Source of the DNA: Streptomyces longispororuber
GTDB lineage: Bacteria > Actinomycetota > Actinomycetes > Streptomycetales > Streptomycetaceae
DNA: 64,000 nucleotides
Assembly: GCF_014656095.1 (NCBI RefSeq)
Contig: NZ_BNBT01000018.1
Location: 17,585 to 81,584 of the forward strand
Direction of reading: 5' to 3'
Position numbers and translations under genes: made by a program. The notes under the pieces were generated by a model. That model saw only the letters and a program-made list of their open reading frames with translations. It searched no databases and had not been told where the DNA came from. This document shows positions 42,596 to 51,171 of this stretch, piece after piece (position 1 is the first letter of the stretch; each line of letters opens with the position of its first letter).

Positions 42596-43747
42596 TCAGC
42601 CGGGGGCGTGGGCGGAGAGGATCTCGCCGAGGGCTTCCTCGTGGGCTGCCGCGGGGCCCAGGGAGAGCTCCAGGTACTTGGCCCAGGCGTGGTAGCGGTG
42701 CAGGGGGTAGTCGGTGTCCGCGCCCAGGCCGCCGTGCAGGTGCTGCGCGGTCTGGACGACGCGGCGCACACCGTCCGCCGCCCACGTCTTGGCCACGGCT
42801 ATGTCCGCGGCGACGGGCAGGGGGCCGCCGTTGCCCGGGGGCGTGGCATCCGGCGTGCTGAGTCGCCAGGCGGCCTGCCAGAGGGTGGCTTCCATGGCAC
42901 GCAGGTCGATGTAGCGGTCGGCGGCCTGGACCGCGACGGCCTGGAACGTGGCGATGGGGTGGCCGAACTGCTCCCGCTTTCCGGCGTATTCGCTGGTCAT
43001 TCGCAGCACCTCGGTGCCGAGGCCCAGGGCGAGCGCGCAGGTGCCCGTCGCGAGCAGGTGGCGCAGGAAGTCCCAGGCTCCGGCGGCGGTGACGAGGTCG
43101 TGGCCCGGGACGCGCACCGAATCCAGGTGCAGCTCGCCGAGGCGTTCGCCGTGGGTGGAGAACTGCTCGGCGATGCCCAGTCCGGGGGCGGTGCGGGGCA
43201 CGACGGCGAGAACGGCGCGGCCCTCCGGAGTGGCGGCCGGTACGAGGACGAAGTCAGCCTCGTGGGCCCAGGGCACGGCGGTCTGGGTGCCGTCGAGCAG
43301 CCAGTCGGGTCCGTCGGGCCGGGCTGTGACGGCGAGTTCGGCAGCATCATGACCCGTGCGTCCGTGCGCGGCGACGGACAGGACGACGTCACCACGAGCG
43401 GCCCTCGGGAGGAGCCGTTGCCTCAACTCCGCGCTGCCGTGCGCCTGTAGTGCGTATGCGGCCGCACTCGACTCCAGGAGCGGGACGCGGGCAAGGACCT
43501 TCGCGGACTCGCGCAGCACCAGGCAGAGCGCGATGGCGTCGAGGCCCGAACCACCGTACTCGGGAGCGAGGAGCAGACTGAGCAGGTCGGCGTCCGCCAG
43601 CCTGGCCCACAAGGCGCGGTCGAAGTCCTCGGCGACGGCGCCCGGGGTGAGTGAGGGGCTCGGCACACCGTCCGGCGCCACGTCGGCGAAGAGGGCCTTC
43701 GCCGCTTCGAGCGCCGCCTGCTGCTCCTCGGTGAAGGTGAAGTCCAC
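42596..43747 (-). CDS. acyl-CoA dehydrogenase
   Basis: 383 residues of the acyl-CoA dehydrogenase family: N-terminal helix domain (MDFTFTEEQQAALEAAKALFADVAP, LLLAPEYGGSGLDAIALCLVLRE), the beta domain, and the C-terminal helix bundle with HLHGGLGADTDYPLHRYHAWAKYLEL. KREQFGHPIATFQAV is the usual FAD-binding stretch. The protein is divergent in the N-domain (shorter loops); substrate unknown, with CoA thioesters of fatty or aromatic acids likely. GTG 43747 has GGGGAGG 8 nt upstream. A KstR-type operator lies 89-102 bp upstream. It follows the paa operon in the same direction. Confidence 0.88.
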   Translation of the reverse strand: MDFTFTEEQQAALEAAKALFADVAPDGVPSPSLTPGAVAEDFDRALWARLADADLLSLLLAPEYGGSGLDAIALCLVLRESAKVLARVPLLESSAAAYALQAHGSAELRQRLLPRAARGDVVLSVAAHGRTGHDAAELAVTARPDGPDWLLDGTQTAVPWAHEADFVLVPAATPEGRAVLAVVPRTAPGLGIAEQFSTHGERLGELHLDSVRVPGHDLVTAAGAWDFLRHLLATGTCALALGLGTEVLRMTSEYAGKREQFGHPIATFQAVAVQAADRYIDLRAMEATLWQAAWRLSTPDATPPGNGGPLPVAADIAVAKTWAADGVRRVVQTAQHLHGGLGADTDYPLHRYHAWAKYLELSLGPAAAHEEALGEILSAHAPG

Positions 43748-43835
43748 CGCTCGTCCTCCCCGCCCCGGCCTGTCCGTGTCTGCCCGTGCCCGTCCTCACA
43801 CCACTGCGTCCGCGTGCGCTGACGGAGCGTCAAGA

Positions 43836-43849
43836 TAGAACAGGTTCTA
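43836..43849. promoter_or_regulatory. KstR-type palindrome upstream of acyl-CoA dehydrogenase
   Basis: TAGAACAGGTTCTA fits the TNNAACNNGTTNNA core known for KstR of mycobacteria and rhodococci, with 6-bp arms and a 2-nt centre. It lies beside TTGACG (complement of 43828-43833), a potential -35 of the leftward dehydrogenase gene. Confidence 0.6.
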
Positions 43850-43878
43850 GGAGAAGGGAACAGGCGGGCGGGGAGCGT

Positions 43879-44946
43879 TCAGCGGTCGAAGTCCAGCTCC
43901 ACCTTGTCCGTGGTGGGGTGGGACTGGCAGGCCAGTACGTACCCCGCCTCGGTCTCCTCCGGCTCCAGCGCGAAGTTCCGGTCCATCCGCACCTCGCCGG
44001 AGACCTTGAAGGCCCGGCAGGTGCCGCACACCCCGCCCTTGCAGGCGAACGGCGCGTCCGCGCGGTTGCGCAGCACCGTGTCGAGCAATGACTCGCCGGC
44101 CTGGACCGGCCAGGTGCCGGAGCGGCCGTCGAGGGTGACGGTGACCGTGCTGTGCTGGGGCGTCGGGAGGGGCGCCGAAGCCGTGGGTGCGGCGTCGACG
44201 TGGAAGATCTCCTCGTGGATGCGGCGGCGGTCGACGCCGAGGGAGCGCAGGGTCCGCTCCGCGCTCTGCACCAGGCCGTACGGGCCGCACAGGAACCAGC
44301 CGTCCACCTCGGCGACCGGCAGCAGCGCGGGCAGCAACCGGGCGAGCCGCTCCTGGTCGAGCCGTCCGGAGGTGAGGCCGGCCTGCTGCTCCTCCCGGGA
44401 GAGCACCGTCACGAGCTGGAACCGGTCCGGCCAGCGGTCCTTGAGGTCGGCGACCTCCTCCAGGAACATCGTGGAGGCGGTGGTGCGGTCGCTGCGGACG
44501 AGGCAGAACGTGGCGCCCGGCTCGCGCTCCAGAAGCGTGGTGACGATGGAGAGCACCGGGGTGATGCCGCTGCCGCCGACCACCGCCGCGTACCGCCCGG
44601 GCGCGGGGTCCAGGGTGAAGCGGCCCGCAGGCGTCATCACCTCCAGCTCGTCGCCCACGGCTATCTCCTTGTGCGCGTACGTGGAGAAGGCGCCGCCGTC
44701 CACGACGCGCACGCCGACCCGCAGCGTCCGCGGTTCCCCGGCGGCTTCCGGTGCGGGCGCGGGCGAGCAGATGGAGTACGTGCGGCGGACCTCGACGCCG
44801 TCCACGACGCGGCGCAGGGCGAGGTGCTGGCCCGGGGCGTAGCGGTACTCCTCACGGAGGGGTTCCGGGACGTCGAAGGTGAGGGCCACGGAGTCGTCGG
44901 TGAGCTGCTCGACGGCCGCCACGCGCAGCGGATGGAAGCGCGCCAT
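43879..44946 (-). CDS. paaE: phenylacetyl-CoA epoxidase reductase subunit PaaE
   Basis: 355 residues. FAD-binding domain with RRTYSICS (flavin motif RxYS), NAD-binding domain with VVGGSGITPVLSI and WFLCGPYGLVQSAE, and a C-terminal plant-type 2Fe-2S domain (FACKGGVCGTCRAFKVSGEVRMDRNFAL...VLACQSHP), with four Cys ligands (CKGGVCGTC and a later CQS). It passes electrons from NADPH to the PaaA di-iron centre. ATG 44946 overlaps the paaD stop in TGATG; GTG 44949 is in frame and possible. Last gene of paaABCDE. Confidence 0.95.
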   Translation of the reverse strand: MARFHPLRVAAVEQLTDDSVALTFDVPEPLREEYRYAPGQHLALRRVVDGVEVRRTYSICSPAPAPEAAGEPRTLRVGVRVVDGGAFSTYAHKEIAVGDELEVMTPAGRFTLDPAPGRYAAVVGGSGITPVLSIVTTLLEREPGATFCLVRSDRTTASTMFLEEVADLKDRWPDRFQLVTVLSREEQQAGLTSGRLDQERLARLLPALLPVAEVDGWFLCGPYGLVQSAERTLRSLGVDRRRIHEEIFHVDAAPTASAPLPTPQHSTVTVTLDGRSGTWPVQAGESLLDTVLRNRADAPFACKGGVCGTCRAFKVSGEVRMDRNFALEPEETEAGYVLACQSHPTTDKVELDFDR

Positions 44947-45446
44947 CACAACTCCTTGAAGTGGTCGAAGGGTTCGCGGCAGGTCACGCAGCGGCGCAGC
45001 GCCTTGCAGGCCGTGGACGAGAAGCGGCTGAGCAGTTCGGTGTCGGTGGAGCCGCAGTGCGGGCAGCGGACCGTGAGGGTGAGCGGCACGGGGCCGTCGG
45101 CGGTGTGCGGACGGGGCGGGGCGATGCCGAACTCGGCCAGCTTGCGGCGGCCCTCGGCGCTGATGTCGTCCGTGGACCAGGCCGGGGAGAGCACCGTGCG
45201 CACCTCAACGTCGGCCATGCCGTGCTCGTGCAGGACCCGCTCTATGTCCGCGCTCATGGCCTCGATCGCGGGACAGCCGGTGTACGTCGGCGTCAGCTCG
45301 ACCTCGACGCGGCTCGGCCCGCTGACGTGCACCCCGCGCACCACGCCCAGCTCCGCGAGGGTCAGGACGGGCAGCTCGGGGTCGGGCACCGAGCCCGCCA
45401 GGGCGAGGAGCCGCTCCTCCAGGGGGGTGGGCGCGGTGGTCACCAT
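44946..45446 (-). CDS. paaD: phenylacetyl-CoA epoxidase assembly protein PaaD
   Basis: 166 residues: a MIP18/DUF59 domain (ALAGSVPDPELPVLTLAELGVVRGVHVSG, TPTYTGCPAIEAMSADIERVL) followed by a C-terminal zinc-binding part with CPHCGS and CVTC. PaaD is thought to help mature the di-iron or Fe-S centre of the epoxidase. ATG 45446 overlaps the paaC stop by 7 bp; GTG 45443 in a GTGA overlap is the alternative. Confidence 0.93.
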   Translation of the reverse strand: MVTTAPTPLEERLLALAGSVPDPELPVLTLAELGVVRGVHVSGPSRVEVELTPTYTGCPAIEAMSADIERVLHEHGMADVEVRTVLSPAWSTDDISAEGRRKLAEFGIAPPRPHTADGPVPLTLTVRCPHCGSTDTELLSRFSSTACKALRRCVTCREPFDHFKEL

Positions 45447-46165
45447 GACGCCCCCGGGTGGCTGCGGTGCAGGTGCTGCATCTCGGCGAGCATCCGCCCG
45501 AAGGACTCCGTGTGCAGGCCCTGGCGCCCGGCGCCCGCGGTCCAGGCCCCGGTCTGCGGGCCCTCCGGGACGGTCAGCGTCGCCTTCCGGACGACGGAGG
45601 TGACCACGGCCGTCCACTCGGTGCGCAGGGACTCCCCGTCGACGTCCAGGCCCTGTACCGGCTGGAACAGCTCGCCGGTGAACCGCCACAGCGCGTCGAG
45701 GCCGCGCTGCATCCGCTCGTGGCTCTCGGCCGTGCCGTCGCCGAGGCGGAGGGTCCACTGCTCGGCGTGGTCCCGGTGGTAGGCGACTTCCTTGGCGGCC
45801 TTCGCGGCCAGCGGTGCAAGCTCGCTGTCCGTGGTGGCAAGGCGGTCGTACAGCAGGTGCTGGTAGACGGAGAAGTAGAGCTGGCGGGTGATGGTGTGGG
45901 CGAAGTCGCCGTTCGGCTGCTCGACCAACTGGACGTTGCGGAAGGCGCGCTCCTCGCGCAGGTACGCCAGCTCGTCCTCGTCGCCGACCAGGGACAGCAG
46001 GACCCGGGCCTGGCCCAGGAGGTCCAGGGCGATGTTCGCCAGGGCGACCTCCTCTTCGAGGACGGGGGCGTGTCCCGCCCACTCGCCCAGGCGGTGGGAG
46101 AGCACCAGTGCGTCGTCGCCGAGGGCGAGGGCCGCGGCGTCGGCCGTGCGGGGCGCGGTGGTCAC
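45440..46165 (-). CDS. paaC: phenylacetyl-CoA epoxidase structural subunit PaaC
   Basis: 241 residues. Ferritin-like fold with LSHRLGEWAGHAPVLEEEVALANIALDLLGQARVLL, VQLVEQPNGDFAHTITRQLYFSVY and EVAYHRDHAEQWTLRLGDGTAESHERMQ. PaaC pairs with PaaA but does not bind the catalytic iron as strongly. GTG 46165 overlaps the paaB stop (GTGA, 46162-46165). Confidence 0.95.
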   Translation of the reverse strand: MTTAPRTADAAALALGDDALVLSHRLGEWAGHAPVLEEEVALANIALDLLGQARVLLSLVGDEDELAYLREERAFRNVQLVEQPNGDFAHTITRQLYFSVYQHLLYDRLATTDSELAPLAAKAAKEVAYHRDHAEQWTLRLGDGTAESHERMQRGLDALWRFTGELFQPVQGLDVDGESLRTEWTAVVTSVVRKATLTVPEGPQTGAWTAGAGRQGLHTESFGRMLAEMQHLHRSHPGASW

Positions 46166-46452
46166 AGGTGCTGCACCCCTTCCGGGATGTCGTAGAACGT
46201 CGGGTGGCGGTACGGCTTGTCGGCGGCCGGGTCGAAGAAGGCGTCCTTCTCGTCCGGTGAGGAGGCGGTGATCGCGGCGGACGGCACCACCCACAGGGAG
46301 ACGCCCTCGCTCCGGCGGGTGTACAGGTCGCGGGCGTTGCGCAGGGCCATCTCGGCGTCCGGGGCGTGCAGGCTGCCCGCGTGCGTGTGCGAGAGGCCGC
46401 GGCGCGAGCGCACGAACACTTCCCACAGCGGCCATTCGGTCGAGTTGCTCAT
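46162..46452 (-). CDS. paaB: phenylacetyl-CoA epoxidase subunit PaaB
   Basis: 96 residues, the known size of PaaB. The opening [41 protein letters not shown] and the closing [25 protein letters not shown] are diagnostic of the family. It bridges the PaaAC heterodimers. Start overlaps the paaA stop as ATGA (46449-46452). Confidence 0.96.
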   Translation of the reverse strand: MSNSTEWPLWEVFVRSRRGLSHTHAGSLHAPDAEMALRNARDLYTRRSEGVSLWVVPSAAITASSPDEKDAFFDPAADKPYRHPTFYDIPEGVQHL

Positions 46453-47507
46453 GCGGTCGCCTCCCCGTGAGTGCCGGGCGTCGCGGGCCGGCGGTCCTTG
46501 TCGTGGTCGCTGTGCTTGGCGGCGTACGCGGCGGCCGCCTCGCGCACCCAGGCGCCCTCCTCGTGGGCCCGCCTGCGCTGGGTCAGGCGCTGTTCGTTGC
46601 ACGGGCCGTTGCCCTTGAGGACCGACCAGAACTCGCTCCAGTCGATGGCGCCGAAGTCGTGCTGTCCCCGCTCCTCGTTCCACTTCAGGTCCGGGTCCGG
46701 CAGGGTGAGGCCCAGCGACTCCGCCTGGGGGACGCAGATGTCCACGAAGCGCTGGCGCAGCTCGTCGTTCGAGTGGCGCTTGATCTTCCAGGTCATCGAC
46801 TGCTCGGAGTGCGACGACTCGGCGTCCGGCGGGCCGAACATCATCAGGGACGGCCACCACCAGCGGTTCACCGCGTCCTGGGCCATCTCGTGCTGCTCCG
46901 GGGTGCCGCGGCTGAGGGCGAGCAGCAGCTCGTACCCCTGGCGCTGGTGGAAGGACTCCTCCTTGCAGATGCGGACCATCGCGCGCGCGTACGGACCGTA
47001 GGAGCAGCGGCAGAGCGGGACCTGGTTGGTGATCGCGGCGCCGTCCACGAGCCAGCCGATGGCGCCCACGTCCGCCCACGTCAGCGTCGGGTAGTTGAAG
47101 ATTGAGGAGTACTTCTGGCGGCCCGCGTGCAGCTTGTCGAGCAGCTCGTCGCGGCTGGTGCCGAGCGTCTCCGCCGCGCTGTACAGATACAGGCCGTGGC
47201 CAGCCTCGTCCTGGACCTTGGCCATCAGGATGGCCTTGCGGCGCAGGGACGGCGCGCGCGTGATCCAGTTGGCCTCCGGCTGCATGCCGATGATCTCGGA
47301 GTGGGCGTGCTGCGCGATCTGGCGCACGAGCGTCGCGCGATAGGCGTCGGGCATCCAGTCGCGGGGCTCGATCCGCTCGTCGGCCGCCACGGCCGCGTCG
47401 AAGGCGGACTCGAGCGCGGCCGTGTCCACCGCCGCGGCGGCGGTGTCCACGGCGCCGGCCACGGCCTCGTCCTCCGCCACGACGGGCGGCTGGTGCGCTG
47501 TCGCCAT
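46449..47507 (-). CDS. paaA: phenylacetyl-CoA 1,2-epoxidase catalytic subunit PaaA
   Basis: 352 residues. The di-iron site is evident: [12 protein letters not shown] (ExxH) and [16 protein letters not shown] (EExxH), with further acidic ligands between. About 40 Ala-rich residues precede the core. PaaA with PaaC epoxidises phenylacetyl-CoA using O2. First gene of the operon; GGGGGACC lies just upstream of the ATG. Its promoter region carries a PaaR-type operator (47554-47570) 47 bp upstream of the start. Confidence 0.96.
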   Translation of the reverse strand: MATAHQPPVVAEDEAVAGAVDTAAAAVDTAALESAFDAAVAADERIEPRDWMPDAYRATLVRQIAQHAHSEIIGMQPEANWITRAPSLRRKAILMAKVQDEAGHGLYLYSAAETLGTSRDELLDKLHAGRQKYSSIFNYPTLTWADVGAIGWLVDGAAITNQVPLCRCSYGPYARAMVRICKEESFHQRQGYELLLALSRGTPEQHEMAQDAVNRWWWPSLMMFGPPDAESSHSEQSMTWKIKRHSNDELRQRFVDICVPQAESLGLTLPDPDLKWNEERGQHDFGAIDWSEFWSVLKGNGPCNEQRLTQRRRAHEEGAWVREAAAAYAAKHSDHDKDRRPATPGTHGEATA

Positions 47508-47553
47508 CTCGGTCCCCCTCGACCTCGGGCAGTCTCTGCGTCCTCACCGGCTC

Positions 47554-47570
47554 CCGACCGATCGTTCGGT
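47554..47570 (-). promoter_or_regulatory. PaaR-type operator at the paaA promoter
   Basis: On the minus strand ACCGAACGATCGGTCGG. Its core fits ACCGNNCGNNCGGT, the centre of the PaaR site I recall from Corynebacterium glutamicum. The same 17 bases recur at 52955-52971. Confidence 0.7.
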
Positions 47571-47616
47571 CCGCCGGGATTCAATGGTGCGGCGCGGCGC
47601 CATAAGGTGTCAACCC

Positions 47617-47625
47617 TGTGGATAA
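47617..47625 (-). other. solitary DnaA box
   Basis: TGTGGATAA, that is TTATCCACA on the minus strand, lies between paaA and the DUF5819 gene. Confidence 0.4.
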
Positions 47626-47708
47626 CCTCCGGGACGCTGTGCCGGGCGGGCAGGTCTGAGTACCGTTCCGGCGGCAAGGATCGGTGCGGGATCGGGGAAC
47701 GGGACGGA

Positions 47709-48956
47709 ATGGACGCCTACGACAAGAGCCCGCCGGACGGGCCGGTCGAGCTCGATGAGCCCCCCGCGCCGGACGGGACGGCCGAGCTCGACGGGTCCTC
47801 GGCGTCGAACGGGGTGGATGAGACTCAGGCGTCCTCGGCGTCGGACGGAGGGCATGAGACTCAGACGTCCTCTGCGCCGGGCAGGGCGGATGAGACCCGG
47901 GCGGCCTCTGCGCCGGGCAGGGCGGATGAGACCCAGGCGGCCTCTGCTCCGGACGAGGCAGATGAGACCCAGGCGGTCCCTGCGCCGGACGGGGCAGATG
48001 ACACCTACCCGTCACCGCCCCCCGTGCCGAACGCGGGGCAGGCAGCCCACGCCGCCGAGGCGGCCTCCTCCGCCAGGGACGAGTCCCCCGCCCACGGCAT
48101 AACCCCGGCCGCGCGCCAAGCCCCGGCCGCGTGTCAGGCCCCGTTCGCGCGTAAGGCCTGGGCGGCAGCCGCCTCCGGCTCCTCTCCGGCCGCAGACACC
48201 CCCAGCGGGTTCCGGGTGCCCGAGTGGCCCGGCGGGGCCTCCGCGCCGGGCGCGCCCGCCGCCGTCCCCCTCGGCATCGCCGGTCTCCCCCGTCGCTACC
48301 AGGTCGTCGCCGTCCTCGCGCTTGCGGTGATCGTCGCCACCGTCTGCGTCCACGTCGGGATGATGTTCCTGCACGTCGCCCCGGCGAACACCGTCAGCAA
48401 GAAGCACGGCGAGACCATCGACAAATGGGTGTACCCGGAGTTCGAGCAGAACTGGAAGCTGTTCGCGCCCAATCCACTCCAGCAGAACGTCTCGGTGCAG
48501 GCCCGCGCGAAACTGCGTACCGCGGACGGCGGGCACCGGGTCACCGATTGGTACGACCTGTCCGCCCAGGACGGTGCCGCCATCGACCACAACCCGCTGC
48601 CCAGCCACACGCAGCAGAACGAACTGCGCCGGGCCTGGGACTTCTTCCTGTCCACGCACGACGCGCAGAATCGTCCCACCGGTCCCCGAGGTGAGATCTC
48701 CGAGCGCTACATCCGCCGCGTCGTGCTGCTGCGCATCGACCGGCAGGACCCCCTCGCACGCGGGGAGACGATCGACCAGGTGCAGATCCGGTCCCGGACC
48801 ACGGGCGTACGGCCGCCCGAGTGGAGCGACGAGAACGTCAGCACCAAACCGGTGGTCCGGCTGTTGCCCTGGTGGTCGGTGATCCCGGACGACCTGCCGC
48901 TGGCCGATGACGCGCGCGCGAGCCGGGACGTCGCCGCCGAGGGGAGCGACCGGTGA
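47709..48956 (+). CDS. DUF5819 family membrane protein with 12-residue repeats
   Basis: 415 residues. Residues about 35-100 contain five tandem 12-mers of the form DETQAxSAPDGA. An Ala-rich linker leads to one membrane helix (YQVVAVLALAVIVATVCVHVGMMFL) and the extracytoplasmic DUF5819 domain (KWVYPEFEQNWKLFAPNPLQQNVSVQARA...WYDLSAQD...NELRRAWDFFLSTHD...SERYIRRVVLLRI). DUF5819 occurs next to HTTM proteins in actinobacteria, as here; the two overlap by GTGA (48953-48956). Function unknown. ATG 47709 is preceded by GGGAACGGGACGGA. Confidence 0.85.
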   Translation: MDAYDKSPPDGPVELDEPPAPDGTAELDGSSASNGVDETQASSASDGGHETQTSSAPGRADETRAASAPGRADETQAASAPDEADETQAVPAPDGADDTYPSPPPVPNAGQAAHAAEAASSARDESPAHGITPAARQAPAACQAPFARKAWAAAASGSSPAADTPSGFRVPEWPGGASAPGAPAAVPLGIAGLPRRYQVVAVLALAVIVATVCVHVGMMFLHVAPANTVSKKHGETIDKWVYPEFEQNWKLFAPNPLQQNVSVQARAKLRTADGGHRVTDWYDLSAQDGAAIDHNPLPSHTQQNELRRAWDFFLSTHDAQNRPTGPRGEISERYIRRVVLLRIDRQDPLARGETIDQVQIRSRTTGVRPPEWSDENVSTKPVVRLLPWWSVIPDDLPLADDARASRDVAAEGSDR

Positions 48957-50335
48957 GCCACCCGGCCCGGCGCGCCGTGGCGCGCCTCGACCCGCTCGCG
49001 CGCGGCCTGCAGCGCGTCACGGCCCACGCCCTCGGGCCGTACCAGACCGCGGTGGTCCGGATCGGCTTCGCGGCCACGTGGCTGTTCTTCCTGCTGCGCG
49101 AACTGCCGCACCGCCACGAGCTGTACGGGCCCGACAGCCCGTGGGGCTGGGACATGGCGCGGGAGCTGATCTCCGGGAACGACGCGTTCACGGTGCTGAT
49201 GTGGTCGGACTCGACGCTGTGGTTCGAGTTCGTCTACGCCTTCGCCGTGCTCGCCAGTGCCCTGTTCCTCCTGGGGTGGCGGACGCGCACCATGTCCGTG
49301 CTGTTCATGATCGGCGTGCTCTCGCTGCAGAACCGCAGCATCTTCATGGGGGACGGCGGCGACAACGTCATCCACCTGATGGCGATCTACCTCGTGTTCA
49401 CGCGCTGTGGCCAGGTGTGGTCCCTGGACGCGCGTCGGCGGGCACGCGCGCGTGGAGCCCGCGTCGACCCCCTGGGCCGTGCCGACGACTCCCTGGGCCG
49501 TGCCGACGACCCCCTGGGCCGTGCCGACAACTCCGTACGCCCTGCTGCCGACGTGGACCGTACGGGAGCCCCGGGCGCGGCCGACCGTATCGGCCCGGTC
49601 CTGTGGTGGGTGCTCGGGATCGCGCTGGCCCTCGTGACGGGCATGGGGGAGCTCGACCGGTTCTGGCTGGTGCTCTTCTGGGGCTTGTGGGCGTCCCAGG
49701 GGCTGTGGTGGGCCGCCGGGCGGCGGTCGCCGTACGGTGCCCCGCGCAGGCTGCTCGACGTCGTGGCCAACCTCGCGCACAACGCCGCCCTGCTCGTGAT
49801 CATGATCGAGGCGTGCCTGGTCTACGCGACGGCGGGCTGGTACAAGGTCCAGGGCAGCCGCTGGCAGGACGGCACGGCCGTCTACTACCCGCTGAACCTC
49901 GACTACTTCTCCCCCTGGCCCGCGCTGTCCGACCTGCTCTCCTCGCAGGGCACGATGGTCATGCTGATCACGTACGGGACGGTCATCGTGCAGGTGGCCT
50001 TTCCGTTCACGCTGCTCAACCGGCGCGTCAAGAACGTGCTGCTGGCGGTCATGATCTGCGAGCACGCCGTCATCGCGGTGGTGCTGGGGCTGCCGTTCTT
50101 CTCGCTGGCGATGATCGCGGCCGACGCCGTGTTCCTGCCGACGTCCTTCCTGCGGCGGCTGGGGAACGGACTGGCACGCACGCGTGGAGCGCTGTCCGCG
50201 CGACTTCCGCTGCCCCGCGCCCTCCGGGGCCGCGTGGTACCGCACCAGCACCCCCAGGACGGCGTGCGCGCCCGTCAGGAGGGCGAGCAGGGGTACGAGG
50301 AGGCCCGGCAGGCGCACGTAGGCTTCGGGGCATGA
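48953..50335 (+). CDS. HTTM (vitamin K-dependent carboxylase-like) membrane protein
   Basis: 460 residues with about eight membrane segments. HTTM pattern: YQTAVVRIGFAATWLFFLLRELPHRHELYGPDSPWGWDM, DGGDNVIHLMAIYLVF, and YATAGWYKVQGSRWQDGTAVYYPLNLDYFSPWP. The HTTM domain is homologous to the membrane part of gamma-glutamyl carboxylase, but bacterial members have no proven substrate. Between helices it has a repeat GRADDSLGRADDPLGRADN (21-bp DNA unit). A long polar C-terminus follows. It shares an operon with DUF5819, and its stop overlaps the methyltransferase start (ATGA). Confidence 0.85.
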   Translation: MSHPARRAVARLDPLARGLQRVTAHALGPYQTAVVRIGFAATWLFFLLRELPHRHELYGPDSPWGWDMARELISGNDAFTVLMWSDSTLWFEFVYAFAVLASALFLLGWRTRTMSVLFMIGVLSLQNRSIFMGDGGDNVIHLMAIYLVFTRCGQVWSLDARRRARARGARVDPLGRADDSLGRADDPLGRADNSVRPAADVDRTGAPGAADRIGPVLWWVLGIALALVTGMGELDRFWLVLFWGLWASQGLWWAAGRRSPYGAPRRLLDVVANLAHNAALLVIMIEACLVYATAGWYKVQGSRWQDGTAVYYPLNLDYFSPWPALSDLLSSQGTMVMLITYGTVIVQVAFPFTLLNRRVKNVLLAVMICEHAVIAVVLGLPFFSLAMIAADAVFLPTSFLRRLGNGLARTRGALSARLPLPRALRGRVVPHQHPQDGVRARQEGEQGYEEARQAHVGFGA

Positions 50336-51120
50336 GCGGTACGGGAGAGGGCGGCGGGCCGCCGGTGGACGCGGTGCGGCTGTGGCGCGGGCTGGCCGGG
50401 TCGGCGGTGCTGCTCGACGGCTTCCACGCCCTGAAGCACGCGCTGCGGTTCGGCGCGTCCGTCCCCGTGGCGCTGACCAGCGACAAGGCGGGCGCTCTGG
50501 CCCTCGCGGCGGACCTGGCGCCGGATGTCGCGGACACGTTGGACGCGCTGCTCGTCGAGACCGACGACGCGACGCTGCGCGCCCTGGTGCCCCGGCTGCA
50601 CCCCACGGCGGTCGCAGCCCTCGCGGACCGCCCGTCACGGGCCGCCAACCTGGAGGCCCTGGCGCGCAGGCCGCGGACCGCGCCCGTGGTCGTCCTCGAC
50701 GACCCGCGCAACCTCGGCAACGCCGGGGCGGTGATCCGCCTGGCGGCCGGCTTCGGCGCCACGGGCGTGGTGACCACCGGCACGCTCGACCCCTGGCACC
50801 CCACCGTCGTCCGCGGCGGCGCGGGCCTGCACTTCGCCACGGCGGTGGAGCGCCTGGACGACGGCGCGCTGCCCGAGGGACCGCTGTTCGCGCTCGACGC
50901 CGAGGGCGACGACATCCGCGGGGTCACCCTGCCCGACGACGCCGTACTGGCCTTCGGCTCCGAGCGCAGCGGCCTGTCAGCGGACGTCCGGGCCCGCGCC
51001 GACCACCTGGTGTCCCTGCCGATGCGCCCGCAGGTGTCCAGCTACAACCTGGCCACCAGCGTCGGCATGACGCTGTTCCACTGGTCGGCGCAGCACGCTC
51101 CGGCGGCAGCGGAGAGCTGA
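50332..51120 (+). CDS. TrmH/SpoU-family RNA 2'-O-methyltransferase
   Basis: 262 residues. N-terminal substrate-binding domain (DAVRLWRGLAGSAVLLDGFHALKHAL) and a C-terminal SPOUT knot with the three motifs: VVVLDDPRNLGNAGAVIRLAAGFGATGVV, AVLAFGSERSGLSADVR and VSLPMRPQVSSYNLATSVGMTLFHW. It methylates a ribose 2'-OH in tRNA or rRNA using S-adenosylmethionine. The start overlaps the HTTM stop by ATGA, an unexpected grouping with membrane proteins. A strong hairpin follows at 51128. Confidence 0.92.
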   Translation: MSGTGEGGGPPVDAVRLWRGLAGSAVLLDGFHALKHALRFGASVPVALTSDKAGALALAADLAPDVADTLDALLVETDDATLRALVPRLHPTAVAALADRPSRAANLEALARRPRTAPVVVLDDPRNLGNAGAVIRLAAGFGATGVVTTGTLDPWHPTVVRGGAGLHFATAVERLDDGALPEGPLFALDAEGDDIRGVTLPDDAVLAFGSERSGLSADVRARADHLVSLPMRPQVSSYNLATSVGMTLFHWSAQHAPAAAES

Positions 51121-51127
51121 CCTCGGA

Positions 51128-51153
51128 GGGTCCGGTCCAGCCGGACCGGACCC
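51128..51153. terminator. strong bidirectional hairpin
   Basis: GGGTCCGGTCC (51128-51138) and GGACCGGACCC (51143-51153) form a perfect 11-bp stem with a 4-nt loop between the convergent methyltransferase and paaN genes. Confidence 0.85.
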
Positions 51154-51171
51154 CGGGGGACACCGCCAGGC

